DNA from: Firmicutes bacterium UBA3914 | GTDB taxonomy: Bacteria; Bacillota; Limnochordia; Darwinibacteriales; Darwinibacteriaceae | Length of the DNA: 7,995 nt | Direction of reading: 5' to 3' | Assembly: GCA_002391385.1 (NCBI GenBank) | Contig: DGEY01000080.1 | Coordinates: forward strand, 18,264 to 26,258 | Part shown: piece after piece, positions 1 through 7,080 of the stretch | Layout of the letters: every line of letters begins with the position of its first letter | Position numbering within the stretch: position 1 is the first letter of the stretch | The notes under the pieces: model-generated | What the model saw: only the letters and a program-made list of their open reading frames with translations | Told to the model about the DNA's origin: nothing | Databases searched by the model: none | Made by a program: the position numbers and the translations under genes

Positions 1-17
1 CGCTTGCTCCGCAAGCG
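1..17. repeat. Short perfect hairpin at window edge
   Basis: Seven bases, CGCTTGC, are followed by a TCC loop and the exact reverse complement GCAAGCG. The next bases are GCCTTTAC. If the missing upstream bases were GGC or similar, the stem would be longer and followed by a short T run. It may therefore be the end of a terminator for a plus-strand gene outside the window. It is cut by the edge, so its function is a guess. Confidence 0.3.
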
Positions 18-58
18 GCCTTTACAATTAGGGCAATTTTGGGCTGAGGAATAAGTCT

Positions 59-94
59 CAAAGGGGCTTCCCGGTTAACCGGAAAGCCCCTTTG
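59..94 (-). terminator. Intrinsic terminator after the GH43 gene
   Basis: An 11-base perfect inverted repeat (CAAAGGGGCTT at 59-69, AAGCCCCTTTG at 84-94) is extended past one mismatch by four more pairs, closing on a TTAA loop. It begins 14 bases after the GH43 stop codon. The T run is short and partly inside the stem. The same shape could work on the plus strand, so it may be bidirectional, insulating the xylosidase gene from whatever lies left of the window. Confidence 0.75.
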
Positions 95-108
95 CGCTTC
101 AAACTGCC

Positions 109-1626
109 TTAAGCAAGCTGCTTTACAGTGAAATAATCGAAATAGGCTTCGCCCCTGCTGGCAAACAAGCCCAGGTAAACCCCTGTAAAGGTCATCATCA
201 TGGTCCCTTCCGTACAAAGACCAGCCGTCTTACCCGTGCCCAGGGTGATCCATTCCCCATCCAGGCGGTACTTGAACACATAGTCCTCTTTCCCCGTTTC
301 GATCTCGAGCTCAACTTCACCCGAGAAGTCAATGGGCCTCTTTTCGGCGATGTGGTAGATGTCATGAACCTTCTTGGCCAGGACAACGTAGTGCTGGCCG
401 GACTCTTGGGTCACATAGATCTCATAGTGGTAATGCATGTTGTAATACGCCGCCAGCCCCGCCTGCTGTCCTTCGGCCATGTGCTCAATCAAGAGCTTCG
501 TGCGGGCCTCCAGTTCGAACTCCTGCTGCCTGATCCCCACAAAAGTGGGATGGTGATCGTTTAGCGTTTCCCCGCCGGCTGACAGCCGGAGATAGCCCCT
601 CTTGGCCGTAAGGCTGTAGTTCTCCCGGCGGGGGTTGCGGACAAAGTTCCACTCCAGGCGGAGCGTCTCATGGTCAAAATCATCGGCGAAGTCCACGGTA
701 GCCGCCTTCTTGGTTACCGGAGCCGGGAGATCTGCCTCCATCTCCAGGGCAATCCGGCCCCGATCCCCCACCACCGGCCAGCCATCTTCATCCCAAGTAA
801 CGGGGGCGAGAAACGTTTCCCGCCCCAGGTTGTGGAGCAGTACCTCCGGCAAGGGCCGTATCGCCAAGCAGACCAGCCACCACTTGCCGGATGCATCTTC
901 CACCAGGTCTGCGTGGCCTGTGGCTTGGATGGGCGAGCCCATGAAGTCCTTGTGGGAAAGGATGGGATTGTGGGGACAGGGTTCATAGGGGCCCCAGGGA
1001 CTGCGGCTGCGGAAGATGGTTTCCATATGACCATATTCGGTGCCGCCCTCGGCGATCATGAGGTAATAGTAGCCGTTGATCTTGTAGAGGTGGGGAGCCT
1101 CTGGATGCTTCCCCCCCGCCCCATAGCTGATCATCTCCGTTCTGCTGAGCTTCTCCCCTGTAAAGGGATCGATCTCGAACAGGGCGATCCCCTGTTTCCC
1201 CCGTTCATCCAAGGCAGTGCCGCAGTAGTAGACTTTCCCATCATCATCAAACAGCAGGGAGGGATCGATCCCGCTGTGGTCAATCCAGTGCGGCTCCGAC
1301 CACTTCCCCCGGATATCCTTGGTGTGCACAACAAAATTGCCTTGGTGGGAGACATTTGTGGTGATCATGAAAAAGGTTCCATCGTGGTAGCGGATGGTGG
1401 GCGCGAAGATACCCTTGGAACAGCGGCAGTTCTCCAGATTCAGCTGGCTGTCCTCGGTTAAGCAGTAGTTGATCAACTCCCACTCCACCAAGTTCCTGCT
1501 GTGGTAAATGGGGACTCCTGGGAAGAACTCAAAAGTGGACGTGACTAAGTAGAAGTCTTCCCCAACCCGGCAGATGCTGGGATCGGGGTTAAAACCCTCA
1601 ATGATTGGATTGCGGTACTTAGCCAT
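109..1626 (-). CDS. GH43 family beta-xylosidase-type glycoside hydrolase
   Basis: This 505-residue protein is a glycoside hydrolase of family 43, most like beta-1,4-xylosidases that release xylose (sometimes arabinose) from the ends of short xylan oligosaccharides by an inverting mechanism. The N-terminal five-bladed propeller spans roughly residues 5-300. The expected acidic residues are visible: D15 in NPDPSI (general base), D121 in SGIDPSLL (pKa modulator) and E176 in KHPEAPHLY (general acid). Residues about 310-503 (DFADDFD, then ENYSLTAKRGYLRLS) match the beta-sandwich C-terminal domain of XynB3-type enzymes, and the length is close to their usual 500-540. There is no signal peptide, so it should act in the cytoplasm on imported oligosaccharides. 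The ATG start is fixed by an in-frame TAG six bases upstream and a GGGGGG ribosome site. No sugar transporter or xylose gene lies nearby. Substrate choice between xyloside and arabinofuranoside is inferred. Confidence 0.93.
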   Translation of the reverse strand: MAKYRNPIIEGFNPDPSICRVGEDFYLVTSTFEFFPGVPIYHSRNLVEWELINYCLTEDSQLNLENCRCSKGIFAPTIRYHDGTFFMITTNVSHQGNFVVHTKDIRGKWSEPHWIDHSGIDPSLLFDDDGKVYYCGTALDERGKQGIALFEIDPFTGEKLSRTEMISYGAGGKHPEAPHLYKINGYYYLMIAEGGTEYGHMETIFRSRSPWGPYEPCPHNPILSHKDFMGSPIQATGHADLVEDASGKWWLVCLAIRPLPEVLLHNLGRETFLAPVTWDEDGWPVVGDRGRIALEMEADLPAPVTKKAATVDFADDFDHETLRLEWNFVRNPRRENYSLTAKRGYLRLSAGGETLNDHHPTFVGIRQQEFELEARTKLLIEHMAEGQQAGLAAYYNMHYHYEIYVTQESGQHYVVLAKKVHDIYHIAEKRPIDFSGEVELEIETGKEDYVFKYRLDGEWITLGTGKTAGLCTEGTMMMTFTGVYLGLFASRGEAYFDYFTVKQLA

Positions 1627-1698
1627 TTTCTACCCCCCACGCTGATAGGTGCCGAAGACCGGCCTGAGCCAGCTCTCTGCGCCTCCTCCAGAAGACGT

Positions 1699-2196
1699 TC
1701 AAGCTTGCTGAAGGAGATTCTCTATTTCCCCCTTTGATCCCTTGTCCAATACTCCGCCGGTGAGCGCTTTGGCGATGAAGCCCTCAATTTCAGCTGTCTG
1801 ATGGCGCACTTTTATGCTGCACAGGACCCTCAAGATGTCCAGCAGTATGGATTTACGCATGGATTCTCTAACGCCCATGGGGTCAAAGCAGACAAGGCGC
1901 GCCGCTATCCTCCCCGCCAGGTGCGGCTTCTCCGCGGCAATCTTGCCCAGCCCTTGGATGCAGTGGCGGATGGTGATGGTCTTTTCATCGTGGAGGAGCT
2001 CCAGGTACTCGTCAAGGGCAGCCTCCATCCTGTTTTCCGCAAGCAGCATGAGCCCGATGCCTCTCTGATACGAGTTGCGGCTCTGGAGCTTGCTGCGGAA
2101 GGTGTCCCAATAGGGATAGACATCGGCGGAGAACGCGGATCTGCTCTGCAAAAGGAGAAGGGCCCGATACCTTTTCTCATCGTCTTTGGTCGTCAA
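1699..2196 (-). CDS. HEAT-repeat (SufBD-like) protein of unknown role
   Basis: This 165-residue, almost wholly helical protein has paired amphipathic helices, for example SYQRGIGLMLLAENR, TITIRHCIQGLGKIAAEKP and MRKSILLDILRVL. It resembles the small Firmicutes proteins often annotated as 'SufBD protein' or HEAT-repeat protein. These probably bind other proteins, and their function is not known. The listed start is a TTG without a well-spaced ribosome site. The same frame stays open upstream to a TAG at 2224-2226, and the extra residues EDLAELVSAL fit the usual N terminus of this family. The true start may therefore lie within 2197-2223 at a rare codon, for example CTG at 2208-2206, or the start may have been lost. 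An AGGAGG lies at 2220-2225. The GH43 gene starts 72 bases after the stop, with no clear terminator or promoter between them, so co-transcription is possible. Confidence 0.72.
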   Translation of the reverse strand: MTTKDDEKRYRALLLLQSRSAFSADVYPYWDTFRSKLQSRNSYQRGIGLMLLAENRMEAALDEYLELLHDEKTITIRHCIQGLGKIAAEKPHLAGRIAARLVCFDPMGVRESMRKSILLDILRVLCSIKVRHQTAEIEGFIAKALTGGVLDKGSKGEIENLLQQA

Positions 2197-2223
2197 CGCC
2201 GAGACCAGCTCGGCAAGATCCTC

Positions 2224-2695
2224 CTAGGTTAGCGCCTTGGCAGCTTCCAACAAAGCGCTGCCATCCTCAACTTTTCCGCCCACTGGGCAGCCCTCCCCGG
2301 GAAGTTCCGGTCCACCCACATGAAAAACCAGCGCTCTAGAGGGAAGTATTAGTAACCATCCTGCCAATGACCTCGCAGTCTCTTTCCTCCCCGTGCACTC
2401 TGCGGCGGATCTCGAGGTGCTGGTCACCTGCTTCCCTGGGGTGGAGAGCGCTCAGAAGCTGCTTCCGGCAAGAGGGCTCCCACCCCTTCCTCGAGGGCAG
2501 ACATGCACCGGCAGGCGGCGCCATGGGGAATATGGTGTAGAGCACAAATTGCTAGGGCACACTTTCCACCAACCACCTGGTCTTTTGTGGATCACTTCGG
2601 CTCTGCGGAACCGCCTCCTGCCATTTCCTGGGTCCAGGCTCTGACTGCGGCAAAATAAACGTGCCGAGCCTGCATGATCCCTGCCCCAACTCCCC
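2224..2695. other. 470-base gap without a convincing gene
   Basis: The ORFs here are short, overlap one another and have arginine-, proline- and glycine-rich translations without motifs. Two minus-strand stretches look mildly protein-like: EIRRRVHGEERDCEVIGRMV, ending at the TAG at 2338-2336, and VEDGSALLEAAKALT, ending at the TAG at 2226-2224. These could be remnants of decayed genes. The permease-proximal end holds several inverted repeats (2627-2672). I found no tRNA, riboswitch motif or clear promoter, although the HEAT gene must be transcribed from somewhere in or beyond this gap. Confidence 0.5.
2627..2672. repeat. Nested inverted repeats downstream of the ABC permease gene
   Basis: CAGGCTC (2635-2641) pairs with GAGCCTG (2666-2672). 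Inside it, CGGCA (2648-2652) pairs with TGCCG (2662-2666), so the two stems stack around a bulge. A second small palindrome, CCTGG-GT-CCAGG (2627-2638), overlaps the left arm. The cluster starts 24 bases after the permease stop codon, where an operon terminator is expected. No T run follows on the minus strand, so a classical intrinsic terminator is not supported. It could protect the 3' end of the transcript or be a weak terminator. Confidence 0.35.
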
Positions 2696-3337
2696 TTACA
2701 AGTTAACCTTTTCAAAGCGCTTAGCTGCGACTGTGAATGCGGCTAGCATGGCCGTGGGGTAGATGGCCAGGCCCGCAAGGAGAATGGGCAGCTGGCGCAG
2801 CAGGTCCGCGGGCTGCACGCTGTCCAACCAAGCAAAGGCCGGTATGTGGGCCAGGACCTCCATAGTTAGAACAACTACCGAGGCTGGGACAATGGCAAGC
2901 AGAAACGCCTTCCCCACTTTGAAGCCGGTCCTAAAGAACTCGGTGAGGAAGATGAAGTTGAAGATGGCATAGATGATCAAGCCAAATCCATAGAAAGCCG
3001 CATTGGCTTCGATCCCCGCGGGGTTGCCCGCGGGGAGGACCCTCACTCTTAAGAAGGCAAAGGGCAGGGAGATGAGCACCTGTGCCAGCTGTGCTGCGGC
3101 GAAAAGCAGGCATTTGCCCTTCACAATATCCCGCTTGCCGATGGGCAGCAGGGCAGTGTAGTGGAGATCATTGGTCTCCCTGGCGTAGCCCATGGTAATA
3201 AACGGGCCCAAGCAGCCAAACATGAACACCATGCCGTAAGGGTAGGCGGGAACCAGAACCAGGGCCCCCAGGAGCGTGAATACATAAAGATTGGGGTGGG
3301 CCGCCAGGCGCAGCTCTTTGTACAGCAGCTTAGACAC
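2696..3337 (-). CDS. ABC-2 type transporter permease
   Basis: This 213-residue integral membrane protein has about six hydrophobic segments, near residues 17-31, 35-51, 76-97, 113-134, 144-165 and 183-205. The stretch ALLPIGKRDIVKGKCLL (about 62-78) matches the conserved cytoplasmic loop of the ABC2_membrane_5-type permeases, which typically read 'LPISRRDIVxGK'. It should form the membrane half of an exporter with the ATPase encoded just upstream. The substrate is unknown. The GTG start has a strong AGGAGG site seven bases upstream (3345-3350), inside the ATPase gene. The two genes overlap by eight bases, which suggests translational coupling. The length is normal for the family. No extracellular loop or peptidase domain is present, so this is not a peptide-processing exporter. 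Confidence 0.88.
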   Translation of the reverse strand: MSKLLYKELRLAAHPNLYVFTLLGALVLVPAYPYGMVFMFGCLGPFITMGYARETNDLHYTALLPIGKRDIVKGKCLLFAAAQLAQVLISLPFAFLRVRVLPAGNPAGIEANAAFYGFGLIIYAIFNFIFLTEFFRTGFKVGKAFLLAIVPASVVVLTMEVLAHIPAFAWLDSVQPADLLRQLPILLAGLAIYPTAMLAAFTVAAKRFEKVNL

Positions 3338-4070
3338 GGTAACTCCTCCTCTCTGTGCGGATCATGATCTCCTCCAGGGTGAGCTCGCCTTGTTCCCCAT
3401 CTCCCTTCAGGTGCTGGAAGGAGCGGATGAACTCGCCCTTTTCCGCGCTGCGCAGCAGCTTCCCGTCTCTGATGTAGCTGATGTCATCGGCACATTTGTC
3501 CAGGTCAGAGGTGATATGGGTGGAATAGAGGATGCTCCTGGTACCGTCTTGAACCAGCGCCCGAAAAAGCCCCAGCAGGTCATCACGGGAGACGGGGTCC
3601 AGACCGCTGGTGGGCTCATCAAAGATGAGGAGCTGCGCCCCGTGGGATAGGGCCAAGGCCACCATGTATTTCACCTTCATCCCCGAGGAAAGCTCGTTCA
3701 CCTTTTTCTCCGGATCCAAAGCGAACATCTCCAGATAGCGGGCATAGGCCTGATCATCCCAGTCTCGGTAGAACCGCTTGGTAACCTCAGTGATCTGGGT
3801 GAGTCTTTTGTGTTTGTAAAAGTCCACGCCGCCGAAAACCACGCCAATCCGCTGTTTGCAGCTCTCCTCATGGCTGCGGAAATCCAGGCCGAACATCTCC
3901 ACCGAACCGCCGTCGGGGCGCACCAGGTTCAAAATGCACTTTAAGGTGGTGGTCTTTCCTGCGCCGTTCCGACCGATCAAGCCCATAATCCTGCCGGGCT
4001 GCAGGGAGAAACTCACATCCTCCAGAGTAAACTTGGGATAGCGCTTAACAAGGTTCCTTACCACGAGCAT
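3330..4070 (-). CDS. ABC transporter ATP-binding protein
   Basis: This 246-residue nucleotide-binding subunit powers the ABC-2 permease encoded next to it. Visible motifs in order are Walker A GRNGAGKT (33-40), ABC signature LSSGM (127-131), Walker B LLIFDEPT (147-154, with D151 and E152), the D-loop SGLD and the H-loop histidine H185 in YSTHI. The usual Q-loop glutamine is absent: the corresponding place reads GVVFGG (76-81). To my knowledge this variation is common in the YtrB/BcrA-like exporters that this protein resembles. The ATG start lies five bases after the stop of the regulator gene, and its AGGGGG ribosome site is inside that gene's end. The three genes therefore form one operon. 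Proteins of this class are linked to antimicrobial resistance, lantibiotic immunity or envelope stress, and nothing here specifies which. Confidence 0.93.
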   Translation of the reverse strand: MLVVRNLVKRYPKFTLEDVSFSLQPGRIMGLIGRNGAGKTTTLKCILNLVRPDGGSVEMFGLDFRSHEESCKQRIGVVFGGVDFYKHKRLTQITEVTKRFYRDWDDQAYARYLEMFALDPEKKVNELSSGMKVKYMVALALSHGAQLLIFDEPTSGLDPVSRDDLLGLFRALVQDGTRSILYSTHITSDLDKCADDISYIRDGKLLRSAEKGEFIRSFQHLKGDGEQGELTLEEIMIRTERRSYRV

Positions 4071-4075
4071 TTTTA

Positions 4076-4537
4076 TCAGTCCCCCTTGCTGGGAAAGATC
4101 TCTGTCAGAACCCCACCGGTCATCTTCAGGAATACATCACTGGCGATGAGGGCGATCCCCTTGGTCAGGGGGCTGGTGTCCCCTAAAACCACCAGCGTGT
4201 CACCTGGCTGAAGGTTGAGGGTGTCCCGGGCCTTTTTGGGCAGTACGATCTGGCCCCGCTCCCCCAAGGTAACCACGCCGAAGATGTGTTTGTTGCGGGG
4301 CGGGATGGGCATCCCCTCTTTTTGCGCATCGTGGCGCACCAAGTCCGTGAGGGAAACCTCAAAAAGATCCGCTAAGGCCTCGCAGTTGAGGATATCGGGC
4401 AGGGACTCGCCCCGCTCCCATTTGGCCACCGCCTGGCGGGAAACACCGATGTACTCCGCCACCTGTTCCTGGGTCAGTCCGCTGCGGCTGCGGAGATAGC
4501 GGAGGTTATCCGCGATATTACCCTTTGAACTTTTCAT
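4076..4537 (-). CDS. XRE-type HTH regulator fused to an AbrB/SpoVT-like domain
   Basis: This 153-residue transcription regulator probably controls its own operon. Residues about 7-66 are a Cro/C1-type helix-turn-helix (LRSRSGLTQEQVAEYIGVSR, then QAVAKWERGESLPD). Residues about 86-120 are an AbrB/MazE/SpoVT swapped-hairpin domain (FGVVTLGERGQIVLPKKARD, then TLNLQPGDTLVVLGD). A C-terminal tail to residue 153 remains. The frame stays open upstream to 4693, but I chose the ATG at 4537. The promoter at 4560-4587 and the terminator of the previous gene lie inside the longer ORF, and the extra 52 residues do not look like a protein domain. A GGGGGG ribosome site sits ten bases before this ATG, and another ATG at 4546 is the alternative. 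It is the first gene of the operon with the ABC ATPase and permease, replacing the GntR-type regulator often found with such transporters. Confidence 0.88.
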   Translation of the reverse strand: MKSSKGNIADNLRYLRSRSGLTQEQVAEYIGVSRQAVAKWERGESLPDILNCEALADLFEVSLTDLVRHDAQKEGMPIPPRNKHIFGVVTLGERGQIVLPKKARDTLNLQPGDTLVVLGDTSPLTKGIALIASDVFLKMTGGVLTEIFPSKGD

Positions 4538-4559
4538 TCTTTTCATACCCCCCAAGTCT

Positions 4560-4587
4560 ATGATACAGGCAGTATTCCCCCTTGCAA
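4560..4587 (-). promoter_or_regulatory. SigA-type promoter of the regulator-ABC operon
   Basis: On the minus strand, TTGCAA (4587-4582) and TATCAT (4565-4560) are separated by 16 bases. These match the -35 consensus at four of six positions and the -10 consensus at five of six. The predicted transcript starts near 4553, giving a leader of about 15 bases with a GGGGGG ribosome site before the ATG at 4537. The position agrees with the short start of the regulator. Confidence 0.6.
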
Positions 4588-4589
4588 AC

Positions 4590-4624
4590 CAACCAAAGCG
4601 CACACGTTTTGTTAGTTTTGGTTG
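4590..4624. promoter_or_regulatory. Inverted repeat upstream of the promoter, candidate operator
   Basis: CAACCAAA (4590-4597) and its exact reverse complement TTTGGTTG (4617-4624) are separated by 19 bases, directly upstream of the -35 element. A further AACC-AACC direct repeat overlaps the left arm. Half-sites centred about 27 bases apart suit a dimer or tetramer of the HTH/AbrB regulator encoded downstream. That link is inferred from position only. Confidence 0.4.
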
Positions 4625-4656
4625 CCCGCGGCCTAGACCCGGCAGCGACACCCAAC

Positions 4657-4690
4657 TAAAAAGAGGTGTTCCCTGGGGAGAGCACCTCTT
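4657..4690 (-). terminator. Intrinsic terminator of the GNAT-S41 unit
   Basis: On the minus strand, AAGAGGTG (4690-4683) pairs exactly with CACCTCTT (4668-4661). The stem is followed by a T run (TTTTTA, 4662-4657). It begins at the last base of the protease stop codon, so the gene ends directly into its terminator. It also separates this unit from the regulator operon. Confidence 0.8.
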
Positions 4691-6120
4691 CACCGTTTTT
4701 CCCTAAGTAAGTCCATGGCCCTGGTCAAGGCAGTATCCACTCCCCGGTGGTAATCCGCCAGGGTCTGCTCGGCAAAGACCTGGGGCTGTTTGACCTGGCC
4801 TTCCAAGGGCCCGAACTGGGCATCCCGCAGTTCCTGGAAGCCGTAACTCAGCACATATTTACCGCTGGGCAGCAGCACACCCGTGGGCAGACCGTGCCCT
4901 GTACAGGCCACTTCGGTCCCCACCACCACTGCCAGGTCGTGTTCCAGGACCGCCCCCACAAACCGGTCCGCGGAGCTGAACACCAGCCTGTCGGTGAGGA
5001 CAACCACAGGCCGAGAGCGGAAGAACTCCTCCCTGCTAGGTTTGACCTTCCAGCAGTACCAGGCGCTGTAACCCTCTTCCCGCGCTCCCCTGATCCGCCT
5101 TCCCAGCAGCGTTTCATAAAGGGGCCTCAACCGGTAGACCTGGCCCATACGGGGAGAGCGCCGGTAGCGGTAGGTTGCCACTACGGTTTCTTCCCTCACC
5201 AGGTAGGACAAAAGCTCCCGGAAGCTCTCATTTCCCCCGCTGTTGCCCCTCAGATCCAGGATCACGCCCTCCACGTCCGCCCCCTTGAGCTCAGCCGCGA
5301 TCTGCTCCAGCCGGATGCGGAACTCCTTGGGCTCCACTTCAAAGCTGGGCACGGCGATCCGGGCGATTCCGTCTTCTAAGACGCAAGAAGGGTAGGGATC
5401 CCCTTCAGGCAGGGCGCGCCCAGCCTGCGCTGCGCTTGGCACGCTGAATCTGCAGTCGCCTCTGCGCCCTTCGGGGGTCCTGAAGGTGATCTCCAATTCC
5501 CCTGGGAAGGGGTGGCTGATCAGGGCTAGGTAGTGGAGATAAAGGCCATTGGCCAGGACCCTGGCGGCAACTGCCTGCTCTGTGGCCCCGTAGAAAAAGT
5601 GCCGGCTGGCCTCTTCCAACAGCTCTAGAAAGGGGATCCCGCTCAGCGTCAGGATTTCCGACCCCACAGGCAGCAGGGGCAGCCTCGTTTCGGCAATGAT
5701 CGGAACTCCTTCTACCAAACGCACTGTGAAAAGGTTCTTGAGGGCGGGGTCAAAGTCGTAGAGCTGCCGTTCCACCTCGGGGAGGCCCCGATAGGGCCCC
5801 AGCGCCACGTGCCCGTCCCGCAGTTCGGATAGAAACCGGCTGGCCAGCCGGAAGAATTCCTTCTCAGTGCGCACCTGGGCCAGGCCAGCGGAGTAACGGG
5901 CATAGAGCTCGTCCCAGTCAAAGCCCAGCATTTCCTCTTTGTAGGCGAGGTTGACATAGTTGTCGCGGATCTCTTCGTAGATGAAGCGCAGGTCCCGGGC
6001 GAAGGTTTCCTGCAGGGAAAGCCCCGGGGTCTGGTCTGCCCTCCCCACCGGGCCAGCGGGGGGTGCAATACAGCCGGCCAGCAGGAGAACCACTGCGCTC
6101 AGAATTACTGCTCTGGGCAT
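4690..6120 (-). CDS. S41-family (tail-specific/tricorn-type) protease, lipoprotein
   Basis: This 476-residue protein is a predicted serine protease of family S41 anchored to the outer face of the membrane. It starts with a lipoprotein signal, MPRAVILSAVVLLLAGC, with the lipid-modified cysteine at C17. Residues about 40-130 form the helical N-terminal part with the conserved ELRDGH motif (99-104). Residues 287-297 carry DLRGNSGGN, the S41 core signature, and VFSSADRF (380-387) carries the likely nucleophile S383. The lysine that CtpA-type enzymes use about 25 residues after the serine is not seen. Together with H104 in DGH this points to the Ser-His-Glu arrangement of tricorn/IRBP-type members. 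The region between may hold a degenerate PDZ-like segment. The ATG has an AAGGAG site eight bases upstream. The gene follows the GNAT gene by 28 bases, and the two should be co-transcribed. The substrate is unknown. Confidence 0.88.
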   Translation of the reverse strand: MPRAVILSAVVLLLAGCIAPPAGPVGRADQTPGLSLQETFARDLRFIYEEIRDNYVNLAYKEEMLGFDWDELYARYSAGLAQVRTEKEFFRLASRFLSELRDGHVALGPYRGLPEVERQLYDFDPALKNLFTVRLVEGVPIIAETRLPLLPVGSEILTLSGIPFLELLEEASRHFFYGATEQAVAARVLANGLYLHYLALISHPFPGELEITFRTPEGRRGDCRFSVPSAAQAGRALPEGDPYPSCVLEDGIARIAVPSFEVEPKEFRIRLEQIAAELKGADVEGVILDLRGNSGGNESFRELLSYLVREETVVATYRYRRSPRMGQVYRLRPLYETLLGRRIRGAREEGYSAWYCWKVKPSREEFFRSRPVVVLTDRLVFSSADRFVGAVLEHDLAVVVGTEVACTGHGLPTGVLLPSGKYVLSYGFQELRDAQFGPLEGQVKQPQVFAEQTLADYHRGVDTALTRAMDLLREKR

Positions 6121-6148
6121 GGTACCAACTCCTTTTGCTCCCCACTGG

Positions 6149-6919
6149 TTACCAAGGGTAGAGGCAGTAACACGGATACTCCCGGTCTAAAGCATAGCCC
6201 AGTTTCTGGGCCAGGGCCAGCGACTCCTTACTATGGGCATCCCAATTTGGGTAGAGCCCCCGCTTCAAGCACTCTAGAATCAAAGCCGCCCCGCAGACGG
6301 TGGCCAGTCCCCGGCGGCGGTAGTCTACCCTGGTGTCGATTTCCACCTCGATCCCGCCCCGGAAAAAGGCATAGGCGGAAGCACCGGAGACCAGCTCCCC
6401 GCGGTGGAGGATGACAACGCCCAGGGCGTTAGCCGCGAACTGGCTGTAGCTGGCGAAGTTCCCGCACAGAGACCTGGCCCAGGGGAGGGCCAAAATCTCT
6501 TCGTAGAGCCCCTGATCAATGGGACGCAGCTCAAAGCCGGCGGGCAATCCCCCGGCCAGCTCCGCGAGTTTCCCGCGGTCAAACCTGCTGGGGTCCTGTT
6601 TGGTGGCATAGCGGATCCAGGGAACAGCCCGCGCCCCGTAGAACGCCTTGACGCCTTCCTCCCAGTCAGCATCGGGAGGCACCATGAGTACACCCTGGCC
6701 CACATAGTCCTGGGGTTTGGTGGCGATCAGCTCTGTGTTCACCTTACCCCCGAAAAAGCAGAAATCCCCAACGTAAATGGCGGCTGAGCGCGGCTGCGCC
6801 AGATCATCGGCGTAGGCATAGCCCATGCAGTCCTCCAGGCAGGACCGGATCATGGTATGCTCCTGGCCGGCAAAAAGCGGTGCAATGGTGCTTTTGTCAA
6901 CCACTTTGTACAAAGCCAT
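6149..6919 (-). CDS. GNAT family N-acetyltransferase
   Basis: This 256-residue protein is probably a cytoplasmic acetyl-CoA-dependent N-acetyltransferase. The N-terminal half (HTMIRSCLEDCMGYAYADD, then PRSAAIYVGDFCFFGG) matches the larger GNAT proteins of the GNAT_acetyltran type (as I recall, Pfam PF12746, related to the zwittermicin-resistance enzyme ZmaR). The C-terminal catalytic fold has EVEIDTRVDYRRRGLA (191-206), in which RRRGLA is the acetyl-CoA pyrophosphate loop. SKESLALAQKLGY (230-242) follows as the last conserved helix and strand. The acceptor substrate is unknown: a small-molecule resistance or self-protection role is possible but not shown. The ATG is preceded by AGAAGG with no gap and AAAGGGG twelve bases away, so initiation may be weak. 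It is the first gene of a unit with the S41 lipoprotein, 28 bases downstream. Confidence 0.85.
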   Translation of the reverse strand: MALYKVVDKSTIAPLFAGQEHTMIRSCLEDCMGYAYADDLAQPRSAAIYVGDFCFFGGKVNTELIATKPQDYVGQGVLMVPPDADWEEGVKAFYGARAVPWIRYATKQDPSRFDRGKLAELAGGLPAGFELRPIDQGLYEEILALPWARSLCGNFASYSQFAANALGVVILHRGELVSGASAYAFFRGGIEVEIDTRVDYRRRGLATVCGAALILECLKRGLYPNWDAHSKESLALAQKLGYALDREYPCYCLYPW

Positions 6920-7080
6920 CCTTCTGCTTTACCCCTTTCCCTTGCGCCTCACCCTGGCCGTCCGGGAGGGATACCCTGCTCCAGCTTCTGTTCAGCGAAA
7001 GCCAGGAAGTGGGTTTCGTTGTAGATTTCTCCATGGCCCAAACATACCCTTGCAGCAAATCCCACTTGAGGGCTTGCATG

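Noticed and set aside
670..1461. 263-residue plus-strand ORF opposite the GH43 gene
   Set aside because: It lies entirely antisense to a gene with clear catalytic motifs, and its translation has no recognisable motif. It is a shadow of GC-rich codons.
2452..2715. 87-residue minus-strand ORF overlapping the permease end
   Set aside because: Rich in Arg, Gly, Ser and Cys, with no motif, and it shifts frame out of the permease stop. Not protein-like.
2696..4070. The ABC pair as exporter of the Nif11-like peptide
   Set aside because: It lacks a C39 peptidase domain, belongs to a different operon with its own regulator, and is separated by two terminators.
4538..4693. 52-residue N-terminal extension of the HTH/AbrB regulator, starting with ATGA overlapping the protease stop codon
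   Set aside because: It contains the terminator stem of the previous unit, the inverted repeat and a good promoter. Its translation has no domain character. A start at 4537 (or 4546) with a GGGGGG site is better.
4747..5379. 210-residue plus-strand ORF opposite the S41 protease
   Set aside because: It is antisense to the protease core including the DLRGNSGG motif and has no domain signature.
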